This document shows, piece by piece, positions 52,030 through 59,929 of a stretch of 64,000 nucleotides of DNA. Both the position numbers and the translations under genes were made by a program. Under the pieces are notes generated by a model, which was not told the DNA's origin, did no database searches, and saw only the letters and a program-made list of their open reading frames with translations. Within the stretch, counting starts at the first letter, position 1. The number at the start of each line of letters is the position of its first letter. The stretch is from Pontiellaceae bacterium B1224. Lineage in GTDB: Bacteria > Verrucomicrobiota > Kiritimatiellia > Kiritimatiellales > Pontiellaceae. The stretch covers positions 24,839-88,838 of the forward strand of contig JAROBA010000024.1 in assembly GCA_029432815.1 (NCBI GenBank). The letters run 5' to 3'.

Positions 52030-53025
52030 TTACATCCCCGTCACCACATAAACCCAGATCGGGATGGTAAACACACTCAGCGCTGTACTCAGCACGAGCA
52101 GGGATGAAACAAAGCCGCGCTCAACACCCAGCTGACAGCTGATCACATACATCGCCACGGCGCTGGGCGTTCCCGAAAGAATGACCGTAACGCCAACCGC
52201 ATCGGAACTTGCTCCGGGATTCAGCCAGCGGATAAACAACAGTGTAATCAACGGAAACACGATTAACTTCGCGGCGACCGTCCACGAAAGCGCACCGAGA
52301 TGCGCTCGGGTCTGTTCCCACTTCAATGATGCACCGATGGAGAGCAGCGCCAGCGGAAGCCCCATGCTCCCGATTAATTTCAGGAAAGAGCCGATCAATG
52401 CAAGAGCTGCCAGGACCGACGCGGGAAGCTCCAGCGTGCCGTCCGCACCACGAAACCCCTCACCTACCAGTGCAACCAACACCCCGAAAAGTGCACAGAG
52501 CAGAATCGGATTCAGCACCGCCGTCTTCAATCGTTGCCCGATTTTCGTTTCGCCCGTTCCCGCTCCGTAAAAACCGATCAGCAGGAATCCAAACACGATG
52601 AAAATCGGCACCACAAACCCGTTATAAATCGCGGCTTTTGCCAGACCGCTCGAACCGAACGCACTTTGGCAGAGCGGCATCCCGACATAGGTCGCATTGC
52701 TCCAGAATGTTCCAAACACAAAAGCCGCCGCAAAGCCGCCTTTGCAGCCGCTTATTTTCGCGATGAGCATCGTAATCAGACCAACTGTGAGCAGCCCCAG
52801 AAACGGCATGACCACCAGCGTCGGGTCCAGAAAGGTATCGAACCGCTGCCGGGAAACTTCGTTAATAATCAGCGCCGGCAATGAAAACGTGTAGACGAGC
52901 CAGTTGATAAACGAGCAATGCGTCTCCCCGATCTTCCCGCGCATGCTCAAAAGTTTCCCGAGTCCCAGCACCGCAAAGACCGGAATGCAGATCACCAGCA
53001 CGTCCATGATTCTTAAAAAATCCAT
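52030..53025 (-). CDS. AEC-family (auxin efflux carrier-like) transporter
   Basis: About 331 residues with ten membrane segments in two inverted halves, typical of AEC permeases (VFAVLGLGKLLSMRG, WSNATYVGMPLCQSAFG, and TVILSGTPSAVAMYV). Bacterial members export or import organic acids such as malate. The start is uncertain: the annotated ATG at 53025 lacks a clear ribosome-binding site, and a TTG exists at 53043. Confidence 0.82.
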   Translation of the reverse strand: MDFLRIMDVLVICIPVFAVLGLGKLLSMRGKIGETHCSFINWLVYTFSLPALIINEVSRQRFDTFLDPTLVVMPFLGLLTVGLITMLIAKISGCKGGFAAAFVFGTFWSNATYVGMPLCQSAFGSSGLAKAAIYNGFVVPIFIVFGFLLIGFYGAGTGETKIGQRLKTAVLNPILLCALFGVLVALVGEGFRGADGTLELPASVLAALALIGSFLKLIGSMGLPLALLSIGASLKWEQTRAHLGALSWTVAAKLIVFPLITLLFIRWLNPGASSDAVGVTVILSGTPSAVAMYVISCQLGVERGFVSSLLVLSTALSVFTIPIWVYVVTGM

Positions 53026-53100
53026 GCGGAGATTATCTGTCAAAGCAGCTCAGAGGAACAAGCCCCGAACGCATTAACCTAGATCCGGGAATGAACGGAA

Positions 53101-54471
53101 CTACGGAGTATTTTTTTCGGCGGCAATACGGTCCAGATCCTCGCGAATTTCGGCACATCGCGTTTTGGTAAGCTTGTAAAAAGAGATAATCGGAATCAGC
53201 AGCACATGGCCGAACGCCGGAACCAGGGTGCTGATCATCACAATGCCGCGGATCGCGTGTGGGGTCTGAATGGTCACGTCGCCGCCGCTCTCATAGCCAT
53301 AATAGGCCAGAATCCAGGCCAGCATGGCGCCGCCCAGCGCTACGCCCAATTTGAGCGTGAAAAGGGTGCCGGAGAAAGCCAGTCCCGTCACCCGTCGCCC
53401 GGTTTTTAATTCCCCGTATTCGACGGTGTCCGCTGTCATGGCAAAAAGAATCGGCGCGCCCATTTGCACAAAAAACTGTGCGACACCAAAGAGCACAAAC
53501 ATCAGAACCAACTGGTCGCTTCTCAGAAAATACATCGCAACGGAAACTGCGATGATCGGCACCTGCATCAGAATATAGGCCTTTACCACGGAGAGGCGCT
53601 TGGTGACCCGGCCGGCAAACGAAGCGCCTGCCATCATGCTGACCGTGCCGGTGGTGAGGAACCAAAACGTCAGATCCTCCCGGCCGGCAAACCACTTGAT
53701 ATAATAGGCGGCGGCGCCGCTGCGGAGTACGACCGGTAACAAAAAAAAGAAAAAGAGGGTCGCCGCAACCACCCATTGGTCGTTGCGAAACAGGCTCTTC
53801 AGATCGCCCTTAACGTCTGCTTTCTCTTTTGAAGCCGCCTTTACGCGCTCTTTGGTCAGGAAAAAACAGCCCCAGAATGCCAGGACCCCAAGGACGGCGA
53901 GCAGGCCCATCGCCAACTGAAATCCCTTTTGATCGTTCCCCTGTCCCAGCTGTTTGGCCAGCCACTTGGTGGAGCCTGCCAGTATACCCGCGAAACCGAC
54001 CAGTACAAAACGGTAGCTGTTCAGTGAGACCCGTTCGTGCGAATCGGCGGTAATCACTCCGCCCAGCGCACAGTAAGGAATGTTAATAGCTGTATAAGCC
54101 AGCATCATCAGCGCATAGGTGATGTAGGCATAGATCAACTTACCCGTATCGCCGAATGCCGGCGTAGTGAATAGAAGCACGCACAGGAGTCCGTAGGGAA
54201 TCGCCAGCCATAGCAAATAGGGGCGAAATTTACCCCAGCGCGTCTGGGTTCGGTCGCACAGGCCGCCCATGATTGGATCCGTGATCGCATCCATGATCCG
54301 AACCGCCAAGAACATGGTGGCCATCGCCCCCATGCTCAACCCGAATGTATCCGTGTAAAAAATCGGCAATATCATCATCACCGTTGAGAAGACAATATTG
54401 CTGCCGAAATCCCCCAGCCCGTAACCGATTTTTTCCAGCGGGCTGATTTTACTGCCTTTTTCGTCACTCAT
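53101..54471 (-). CDS. GPH-family sugar:cation symporter
   Basis: The 456-residue protein has twelve membrane segments of the glycoside-pentoside-hexuronide family (KIGYGLGDFGSNIVFSTVM, VRIMDAITDPIMGGLCDRT). The RIMDAITDPIMG motif between spans is diagnostic. Proximity to the xylose genes suggests xylosides or other plant-sugar oligomers as substrates. Confidence 0.9.
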   Translation of the reverse strand: MSDEKGSKISPLEKIGYGLGDFGSNIVFSTVMMILPIFYTDTFGLSMGAMATMFLAVRIMDAITDPIMGGLCDRTQTRWGKFRPYLLWLAIPYGLLCVLLFTTPAFGDTGKLIYAYITYALMMLAYTAINIPYCALGGVITADSHERVSLNSYRFVLVGFAGILAGSTKWLAKQLGQGNDQKGFQLAMGLLAVLGVLAFWGCFFLTKERVKAASKEKADVKGDLKSLFRNDQWVVAATLFFFFLLPVVLRSGAAAYYIKWFAGREDLTFWFLTTGTVSMMAGASFAGRVTKRLSVVKAYILMQVPIIAVSVAMYFLRSDQLVLMFVLFGVAQFFVQMGAPILFAMTADTVEYGELKTGRRVTGLAFSGTLFTLKLGVALGGAMLAWILAYYGYESGGDVTIQTPHAIRGIVMISTLVPAFGHVLLIPIISFYKLTKTRCAEIREDLDRIAAEKNTP

Positions 54472-54593
54472 ATCACATTCCCCTACTGTGGCTGTCCACC
54501 AGCCCAGACATTCTATTCGGAACCAATATGCACATCTGAAAGCCGGGACGGAAGATCCATATTCGCTATCCTGTTATGCAATGTCGAGCGGGG

Positions 54594-55136
54594 CTAAATC
54601 CAGCGGGTGGTTTCTTCGGCGCTCAAGCGGGATCGATGGTTACGCTCATCGGTGGCGGGCCAGCCGACGGTGATCAGACTGACGGGTTCGATGCTTTTCG
54701 GCCAGCCGACAATCGTGCGGACCTTTTTCGGTTTAATCCACCCGATCCAGCACGTCCCCAAACCAAGCTCCTCCGCCTGCAGCACCAGATGTTCGCCGGC
54801 AATGCCCAGATCGAGCAGCGGGTAGTCCACCCCCGAAATCTTAGTGGCCACTTTGTGAGTAACGACCGACCTTTCCATACCCAGCGCAATGATGGCTCCG
54901 GCATTCACCGCCCAGCGCATCGGGATTCCCGTCAGAAAAGATTCATCGATCAGCCGCATGCGGACCGTTTCATCCTGTACCACCGCAAAACGCCAAGGCT
55001 GCTTATTGCAGGCCGACGGCGCCAGACTCGCCGCTTCCAGCATCAATTCCAAATGGGCGCGCGGCACCGGTTTCGGTTCATACGCCCGGCAACTCGTCCG
55101 ATGCTTCACCAACTCAATAAACGGTTTATTTTCCAT
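54594..55136 (-). CDS. Nitroreductase-family flavoprotein
   Basis: About 180 residues with the nitroreductase FMN-binding pattern (HRTSCRAYEPKPVPRAHLEL, then AASLAPSACNKQPWRFAVV and GLGTCWIGW). The ATG at 55136 replaces an upstream start at 55253, because the extra residues read through a palindrome and an inverted repeat. FMN-dependent reduction of nitro, quinone or similar compounds is typical. A perfect palindrome lies 29 bases upstream. Confidence 0.87.
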   Translation of the reverse strand: MENKPFIELVKHRTSCRAYEPKPVPRAHLELMLEAASLAPSACNKQPWRFAVVQDETVRMRLIDESFLTGIPMRWAVNAGAIIALGMERSVVTHKVATKISGVDYPLLDLGIAGEHLVLQAEELGLGTCWIGWIKPKKVRTIVGWPKSIEPVSLITVGWPATDERNHRSRLSAEETTRWI

Positions 55137-55164
55137 ACCTTGGAAACTAGCACACCCCCCTCGC

Positions 55165-55179
55165 TTCCAACCATTGGAA
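55165..55179. repeat. Palindrome TTCCAA-CCA-TTGGAA upstream of the nitroreductase gene
   Basis: Perfect copy in the 5' region. A one-mismatch copy overlaps the start codon region (55131-55145). Confidence 0.9.
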
Positions 55180-55224
55180 CTTTCTGAAGGTGTGAAACGG
55201 GTTAACCTATATTCGGAAAGGAGT

Positions 55225-55344
55225 ACCACGAAATACACGAAAAGAAGGACCAAACGGCAATTTGGAGATTCACCCAGAAGAGAACCTTCCTAAACTGTAT
55301 AAAATATTCAGAACGAAATTTTTAAGTTTCGTGTATTTCGTGGT
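55225..55344. repeat. Inverted repeat with CGTGTATTTCGTGG ends
   Basis: ACCACGAAATACACGAAA (55225-55242) is mirrored by TTTCGTGTATTTCGTGGT (55327-55344) around an 84-base spacer. A related sequence occurs at 63708-63726. The pair could be a short mobile or RNA-structured element between the divergent-facing gene ends. It is non-coding. Confidence 0.65.
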
Positions 55345-55362
55345 TCATCTCCATTTCTAGGA

Positions 55363-56154
55363 TTAATTGATCTCCATAAAAAACCCGGTGAAATCAAATG
55401 CGTTTAAAATGAGATCGACCGGTATTTCCTCACGGCCTTTAAGCGGATCGCCCGTAATATACACTCCGTTCGACCGCTCCAGAATGGCGATAAAGTGGCC
55501 GTAATTCCCAACGCGGACCCCGGCAATGGCGGGCAGTTTCAAGTCTGGCGGAAATTGTTTTTCAATTCGGTAATTCACACCGAACCCGCGCTTCCGAAAG
55601 GCGCGGGCAATATACCAATTCTCTGTGCCACCGCTACTTGTCAGGCACTCCTCGGCAAGTTCGCTCTCCTGCATATTTAATCCCAGCAACTTGAATACGG
55701 TGGCTGCACTGGCCGCGCCGCAGGATGAGGGCGTGCTCTGCAGGCAGACATCGTCTTTCCATCGATCGTTCAATTGTTCCTTAGAGAGCGGATCCAGAAT
55801 CGGTTTGAGGTATGGAATGACAATCCCTATGCACAGTAGCGCAACGTAAACTGGCGTGTTTAATAAGCCCGATTCCTTCATCCGTTCGGACAATGCCCCG
55901 GCAAATAGACCGGCACCAGCCGCCGTCAGTTCTGTGAATGGGAGCGAGCGAAAAACATAAAACCATTTCGCATCATCAAACCAATGTAGATAATACAAGG
56001 CCATCAAAAATCCCGGTAACCCGAGAATAAACCATAGAATGAAAAGACCAATCCGGCTTTTACCCGGCCCGCATCGCCGCAGACTTTCCCGACCTACCAA
56101 AAAAAAGATTAGTGCGATGCAGTGCGTTGGAATAGCAAGCCAGTTAAAATTCAT
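55363..56154 (-). CDS. Membrane-anchored C39-like cysteine peptidase
   Basis: The 263-residue protein has four membrane segments (1-125) and a C-terminal papain-like C39 domain. The catalytic triad is C145 (QSTPSSCGAASA), H220 (NYGHFIAIL) and D236 (GDPLKG), with Q139 as the oxyanion residue. C39 domains usually cleave double-glycine leaders within ABC exporters. A membrane-fused stand-alone form is less common and its substrate is unknown. Confidence 0.8.
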   Translation of the reverse strand: MNFNWLAIPTHCIALIFFLVGRESLRRCGPGKSRIGLFILWFILGLPGFLMALYYLHWFDDAKWFYVFRSLPFTELTAAGAGLFAGALSERMKESGLLNTPVYVALLCIGIVIPYLKPILDPLSKEQLNDRWKDDVCLQSTPSSCGAASAATVFKLLGLNMQESELAEECLTSSGGTENWYIARAFRKRGFGVNYRIEKQFPPDLKLPAIAGVRVGNYGHFIAILERSNGVYITGDPLKGREEIPVDLILNAFDFTGFFMEIN

Positions 56155-56213
56155 ATCTTATGCTGTTGAACAGGGATATTCATGGCAAGAATATTTATGG
56201 CTTGGCGGGAATT

Positions 56214-56228
56214 TTCCAACCATTGGAA
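56214..56228. repeat. Palindrome TTCCAA-CCA-TTGGAA next to repeat copy A
   Basis: Perfect copy followed directly by a second, degenerate one (56230-56244, two mismatches) and then by the structured repeat. No gene is here. Confidence 0.9.
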
Positions 56229-56246
56229 CTTCCAAGGTCTGGACAT

Positions 56247-56368
56247 AAAAAAACAGCGCGCGGAAAAGGGGAAGAAACCGCGCGCTGCTCTCGGCGCGTC
56301 GGGAAACGCGCCATCAGGGAGTTGTTGGTATATTCGTAGACTCACTTCTCCGGAGAATGTTCAAAAAA
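56247..56368. repeat. Structured repeat, copy A
   Basis: An A-run, then CAGCGCGCGG/CCGCGCGCTG (10-bp stem, 14-base loop), then GGCGCGT/ACGCGCC, then the conserved ATCAGGGAGTTGTTGGTATA and TCGTAGACTCAC. Read on the minus strand, the first stem plus T-run could end transcription from the TRIC gene. Confidence 0.75.
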
Positions 56369-56413
56369 TAATCCGAAGATTCTACGACCTGATGAAAACA
56401 GGAGCGATTCTTC

Positions 56414-57073
56414 CTATTTCTGCCGGTTTTCTCGATGCGACCGCGCGATTTCCGAGGGCGAAGCATGGAGCGATTTTATCCGCGGCAGGTTTAATTTATA
56501 TTTCAGCGCGATCGCCCGGATCACCAGCGTGAAAGCAATCGTTAGAGTTAGCCGCAATCCCTCCGGCAGCTCCGTCGTACCGAGCAGAACAAACATAAAT
56601 CCGCCCAGCAAAGCGGCCGAGGCATAAAATCCGGTGGTGAGAATAGCGGGAATCTCGCGAGAAAGCAGATCGCGGATGACGCCCCCGCCACAGGCGGTGA
56701 GCATGGCCATCATGGCGATTGTAAGCGGCACCGCTCCAAAGCTTTCGGCCTTGGCGGCCCCGATGGCCGTAAAAACGCTGAGTCCAACCGCATCGGCCGC
56801 TATCATATAATCCCACCGTCGGGCAATTTTGGGCGCCGCAAAAAAAACAGAAGCCGCGCCGGCCAGACAAATCAGGATATAGCTCTGATCTGTTAGCGCT
56901 GCCGGCGGCGTGGCGCCCAGCAGCAGATCGCGAATCATTCCCCCGCCGACACCGGTAGCCATGGCCAACACGGATATGCCCAGAATATCCATTTCATACT
57001 TCACGGCACGAAAAGCCCCCGACACCGCGAAGGCGTAGGTTCCGGCCATATCAAGGATGTAAATCAGTTCCAT
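56414..57073 (-). CDS. TRIC/YicG-type cation channel
   Basis: About 219 residues with six to seven membrane segments and the duplicated three-span TRIC pattern (GTYAFAVSGAFRA, MATGVGGGMIRDLLLG and its second copy LTACGGGVIRDLLSREIP). Prokaryotic TRIC proteins are potassium-permeable trimers. The second ATG at 57073 is preferred, because the seven residues before it are not family-like. Previously called UPF0126. Confidence 0.88.
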   Translation of the reverse strand: MELIYILDMAGTYAFAVSGAFRAVKYEMDILGISVLAMATGVGGGMIRDLLLGATPPAALTDQSYILICLAGAASVFFAAPKIARRWDYMIAADAVGLSVFTAIGAAKAESFGAVPLTIAMMAMLTACGGGVIRDLLSREIPAILTTGFYASAALLGGFMFVLLGTTELPEGLRLTLTIAFTLVIRAIALKYKLNLPRIKSLHASPSEIARSHRENRQK

Positions 57074-57181
57074 AGTTCTGCGTTTCCTCAAACGGGCACC
57101 GCTTAAATCATTTTACTTTCAGGGATGCCACTCAAAACGCAGGGATTGTTTTCCTGCCCTTGGAAATTTCCGAGACCCTCC

Positions 57182-57295
57182 AAAAAAAACAGCGCACGGA
57201 AAGGGGGGATCCGTACGCTGCTCTCAAGGCTTTGCAGCCTTTCAGGGAAATGTTACGCAACGTTAGACCCGCCTGGAAAAATATGTTCAAAAAAG
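57182..57295. repeat. Structured repeat, copy B (diverged)
   Basis: Poly-A, then CAGCGCACGG/CCGTACGCTG and AAGGCT/AGCCTT. The first stem keeps pairing although its bases differ from copy A, and the second stem has new bases but still pairs. The following single-stranded part is diverged. Confidence 0.65.
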
Positions 57296-57380
57296 AATCC
57301 TCTTTCTTTCAATATCCGGGAAAACACCTGCTTAAGGCCCGATTCGAGAGACGGTTACCTTCGGCGGCCGTCAAAAGAAC

Positions 57381-57501
57381 AAAAAAAACAGCGCGCGGAA
57401 AAGGGGAAGAAACCGCGCGCTGCTCTCGGCGCGTAGGGGAACGCGCCATCAGGGAGTTGTTGGTATATTCGTAGACTCACTTCTCCGGAGAACGTTCAAA
57501 A
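57381..57501. repeat. Structured repeat, copy C
   Basis: Nearly identical to copy A (stems CAGCGCGCGG/CCGCGCGCTG and GGCGCGT/ACGCGCC, same following block). It is preceded by GCCCGATTCGAGAGACGGTT, also found before copy D. Confidence 0.75.
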
Positions 57502-57590
57502 TAGTTTCATCTATTTTTCCTATTGTCCGTAAACCGCCGGTTTAACGCCCGATTCGAAAATCGGTTGCCTGCCGCAGCCTTCAAAAATAT

Positions 57591-57710
57591 AAAAAAACAG
57601 CGCGCGGAAAAAGGGGAGAAAACCGCGCGCTGTTCCCAGTATGTCGTAAAACACACTATCAGGGTGTTGTTAGTATATTCGTAGACGCACGCTTTCAGAT
57701 AACGTTCAAA
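57591..57710. repeat. Structured repeat, copy D
   Basis: Stem one is conserved. The second stem is AGTATGT/ACACACT, with compensating changes against copies A and C. GTATATTCGTAGAC is kept. Copies C and D start 208 bases apart with matching flanks. Confidence 0.75.
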
Positions 57711-57726
57711 ACAGTTTCATTTATTT

Positions 57727-57741
57727 TTCCAATCATTGGAA
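57727..57741. repeat. Palindrome TTCCAA-TCA-TTGGAA after repeat copy D
   Basis: Perfect copy at the place where copy C has the unrelated TTCCTATTGTCCGT between otherwise matching flanks. Confidence 0.9.
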
Positions 57742-57791
57742 AACCGCACGTTTTTGCGTGCAAAAACCGGGTGCATCTATAATTAAGCACC

Positions 57792-58727
57792 ATGTTTCCT
57801 GCTTTACTCACAACTCTTCTATGGAGCTATTGCCTGATTCCGGCCCGACAGTCCGTCGCGCAGCTGGGCGAAAATGCCGCCAATTTCTGGCGGCTTTTTA
57901 TGGCCGTCATTGCGTTGGGGCTTCTGGCGGTCTGGGGCGGTATCCCGCTCGGGCACGATGCATTCAGTTGGTTATTCCTCAGTGGAATCATTGGATTCGG
58001 CTTCGGCGACATCGGCGTATGGTTTGCACTTCCAAGGATTGGAAGCCGGCTGACGCTGCTGATGGTGCACTGTATTGCGGCTCCGTTGTCCGGCCTTGCC
58101 GAATGGTGGTGGCTCGGCACCACCATCACGGCCCTGCAGATTGCAGCGTTGGTGATTATTCTAGCCGGCATTTCACTGGCACTCTTCCCGGACCGCGAAC
58201 GCGAGCACGCCGCCAAAAGGCGCTATTTTTCCGGAATACTTTTCGGCCTGCTCGCCGCTACCGGACAGAGCATTGGTGCCGTTGTCAGCCGAAAAGCATT
58301 CTCGGTGCTGTCGGTCGAAAACTTCCAACCCCTGGAAGCCGGCGTTTCCGACTATATTTTTCTCGGCGCCTCCTCCGGTTTTGTCCGGCTGGCAGGCGGC
58401 ATTCTGATTGCGGGCGGTTTCTGGCTGATCAGCCGCTGGGTTACAACTTGGCAAACGCCGCCGGAAGAGGTTCGCCGCAAAGATCCAATGTCTGGAAAAC
58501 TGCGCAACATTCTGCTGTGTGCCGCGGCCGGTCCAATTTTAGGCGTCACCTGCTATCAATGGGCGCTGGCAACAACCCCGAGCGTGATTGTGCAGGTGGT
58601 GGTTTCCACGTCCCCGCTGGTCATTCTGCCGTTGACCTATTTCCTCGAGCACGACCGCCTCTCCCGCCACTCGATCGTCGGAACCCTGATTGCCGTCGGC
58701 GGTGTGATCCTGCTTGCACTTGGCTGA
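57792..58727 (+). CDS. EamA/DMT-family transporter
   Basis: The 311-residue protein has ten membrane segments in two EamA repeats. Each half ends with a span like LVIILAGISLALF and TLIAVGGVILLALG. GFGFGDIGVWFALPRIGSRLT and RNILLCAAAGPILGVTCYQW are visible. DMT proteins export metabolites such as amino acids. The substrate is unknown. A perfect palindrome (58030) encodes P-R-I-G, and one with a mismatch (58323) encodes FQPLE. Confidence 0.85.
   Translation: MFPALLTTLLWSYCLIPARQSVAQLGENAANFWRLFMAVIALGLLAVWGGIPLGHDAFSWLFLSGIIGFGFGDIGVWFALPRIGSRLTLLMVHCIAAPLSGLAEWWWLGTTITALQIAALVIILAGISLALFPDREREHAAKRRYFSGILFGLLAATGQSIGAVVSRKAFSVLSVENFQPLEAGVSDYIFLGASSGFVRLAGGILIAGGFWLISRWVTTWQTPPEEVRRKDPMSGKLRNILLCAAAGPILGVTCYQWALATTPSVIVQVVVSTSPLVILPLTYFLEHDRLSRHSIVGTLIAVGGVILLALG
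58030..58044. repeat. Palindrome TTCCAA-GGA-TTGGAA inside the EamA gene
   Basis: Perfect copy read as P-R-I-G. Confidence 0.9.
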
Positions 58728-58736
58728 ATCTCCTGT

Positions 58737-58751
58737 TTCCAAAGATTGGAA
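58737..58751. repeat. Palindrome TTCCAA-AGA-TTGGAA
   Basis: Perfect copy in the spacer between the EamA gene and guaC. Confidence 0.9.
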
Positions 58752-58803
58752 AACGGCTGCGGGCGGTTTATCGTACGCGCCTGTTTAAGAAGGAGAAGTT
58801 GCC

Positions 58804-59847
58804 ATGAGAATTGAATACGATATTAAACTGGGTTTTAAAGATGTGATGTTCCGGCCGAAACGCTCCACGCTGAAAAGCCGCTCGCAGGTGGACCTCGACC
58901 GTACCTTCAAATTCAAGCACACCGATACGCTCTGGACCGGCGTCCCGATCATGGCCGCCAATATGGATACCGTCGGCACCTTCGAAATGGCGCTCGCCCT
59001 TGCGGAACGCAACCTTTTCACCGCCGTCCACAAACACTACACCGCCGAAGAGTGGTCTGAATTCCTAGGTAAAGCACCGGAAGGCATCGAAAATCATATT
59101 TCGGTCAGCACGGGCACCGGCGAAGAGGATTTTAAAAAACTGATCAATATCAAGAATCGGAATCCCCAGCTGAAATTTATCTGCATCGACGTGGCCAACG
59201 GCTATTCCGAGCACTTTGTTTCGTTCCTGAAAAGAACCCGCGAGCAGTGTCCCGATAAAATCATCATGGCCGGTAATGTGGTCACCGGCGAAATGGTGGA
59301 AGAACTGCTGCTGGCCGGCGCGGATATGGTCAAGGTCGGTATTGGTCCCGGCTCGGTCTGCACCACCCGCGTCAAAACCGGCGTCGGCTATCCCCAGCTC
59401 TCGGCGATCATCGAATGCGCCGACGCCGCACACGGCCTCGGCGGGCAGATTATTTCCGACGGCGGCTGCGCCATTCCCGGCGATGTGGCCAAAGCCTTCG
59501 GCGCCGGTGCCGATTTTGTGATGCTCGGCGGCATGCTGGCCGGCCACGATGAATCCGGCGGCGAAATGGTGGAAAAAGACGGCGAAAAATTTAAACAGTT
59601 CTACGGAATGAGCTCTTCCACCGCCATGAACAAACATGTCGGCGGTGTGGCAAACTATCGCGCCAGTGAGGGCAAAACCGTGCAGGTCCCCTACCGCGGC
59701 GATGTGGAGTCGACCCTCAACGATATTCTCGGCGGACTCCGCAGCACCTGCACCTATGTCGGCGCCTCCCAGCTCAAAGAGCTCACCAAACGCACCACCT
59801 TCATTCGCGTGGCCGAACAGGAAAATCAGGTTTATACCAAGAGGTAG
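58804..59847 (+). CDS. guaC: GMP reductase
   Basis: The 347-residue protein is a GuaC1-type GMP reductase: [16 protein letters not shown] near the N-terminus, catalytic C186 in [12 protein letters not shown], and phosphate-binding [15 protein letters not shown] and [14 protein letters not shown]. Length and the cysteine position match the E. coli enzyme. IMP dehydrogenase is excluded by the absence of CBS domains and the GMPR-specific sequence. It recycles GMP to IMP. AAGGAG precedes the ATG. The stop codon is part of a REP-like repeat. Confidence 0.95.
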   Translation: MRIEYDIKLGFKDVMFRPKRSTLKSRSQVDLDRTFKFKHTDTLWTGVPIMAANMDTVGTFEMALALAERNLFTAVHKHYTAEEWSEFLGKAPEGIENHISVSTGTGEEDFKKLINIKNRNPQLKFICIDVANGYSEHFVSFLKRTREQCPDKIIMAGNVVTGEMVEELLLAGADMVKVGIGPGSVCTTRVKTGVGYPQLSAIIECADAAHGLGGQIISDGGCAIPGDVAKAFGAGADFVMLGGMLAGHDESGGEMVEKDGEKFKQFYGMSSSTAMNKHVGGVANYRASEGKTVQVPYRGDVESTLNDILGGLRSTCTYVGASQLKELTKRTTFIRVAEQENQVYTKR

Positions 59848-59920
59848 GGCTTTTTTAACGAAAGCGCCAGCCATGGATCGGGCTCTGCGCACGCGGACGG
59901 ATCATCGATCCGTCCCTACC
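59843..59920. repeat. REP-type doublet after guaC
   Basis: GGTAGGG (59843) and the distal unit GGACGGATCATCGATCCGTC ending CCTACC (59895-59920) resemble the 34852-34906 element. The TAG stop of guaC lies in the first GGTAGGG. The internal part also contains GGCTTT/AAAGC pairing. Confidence 0.6.
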
Positions 59921-59929
59921 TCAATTCCG

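Noticed and set aside
56151..56345. Minus-strand 64-residue frame through repeat copy A
   Set aside because: It is entirely repeat and palindrome sequence. The open frame follows from the GC-rich stems.
57125..57474. Two plus-strand reading frames of about 103 residues
   Set aside because: They run through structured repeat copies B and C and have no protein-like composition.
56247..57710. Regularly spaced repeats considered as a CRISPR array
   Set aside because: Units are over 110 bases, diverged, hairpin-rich and unevenly spaced, with no short spacers and no cas genes.
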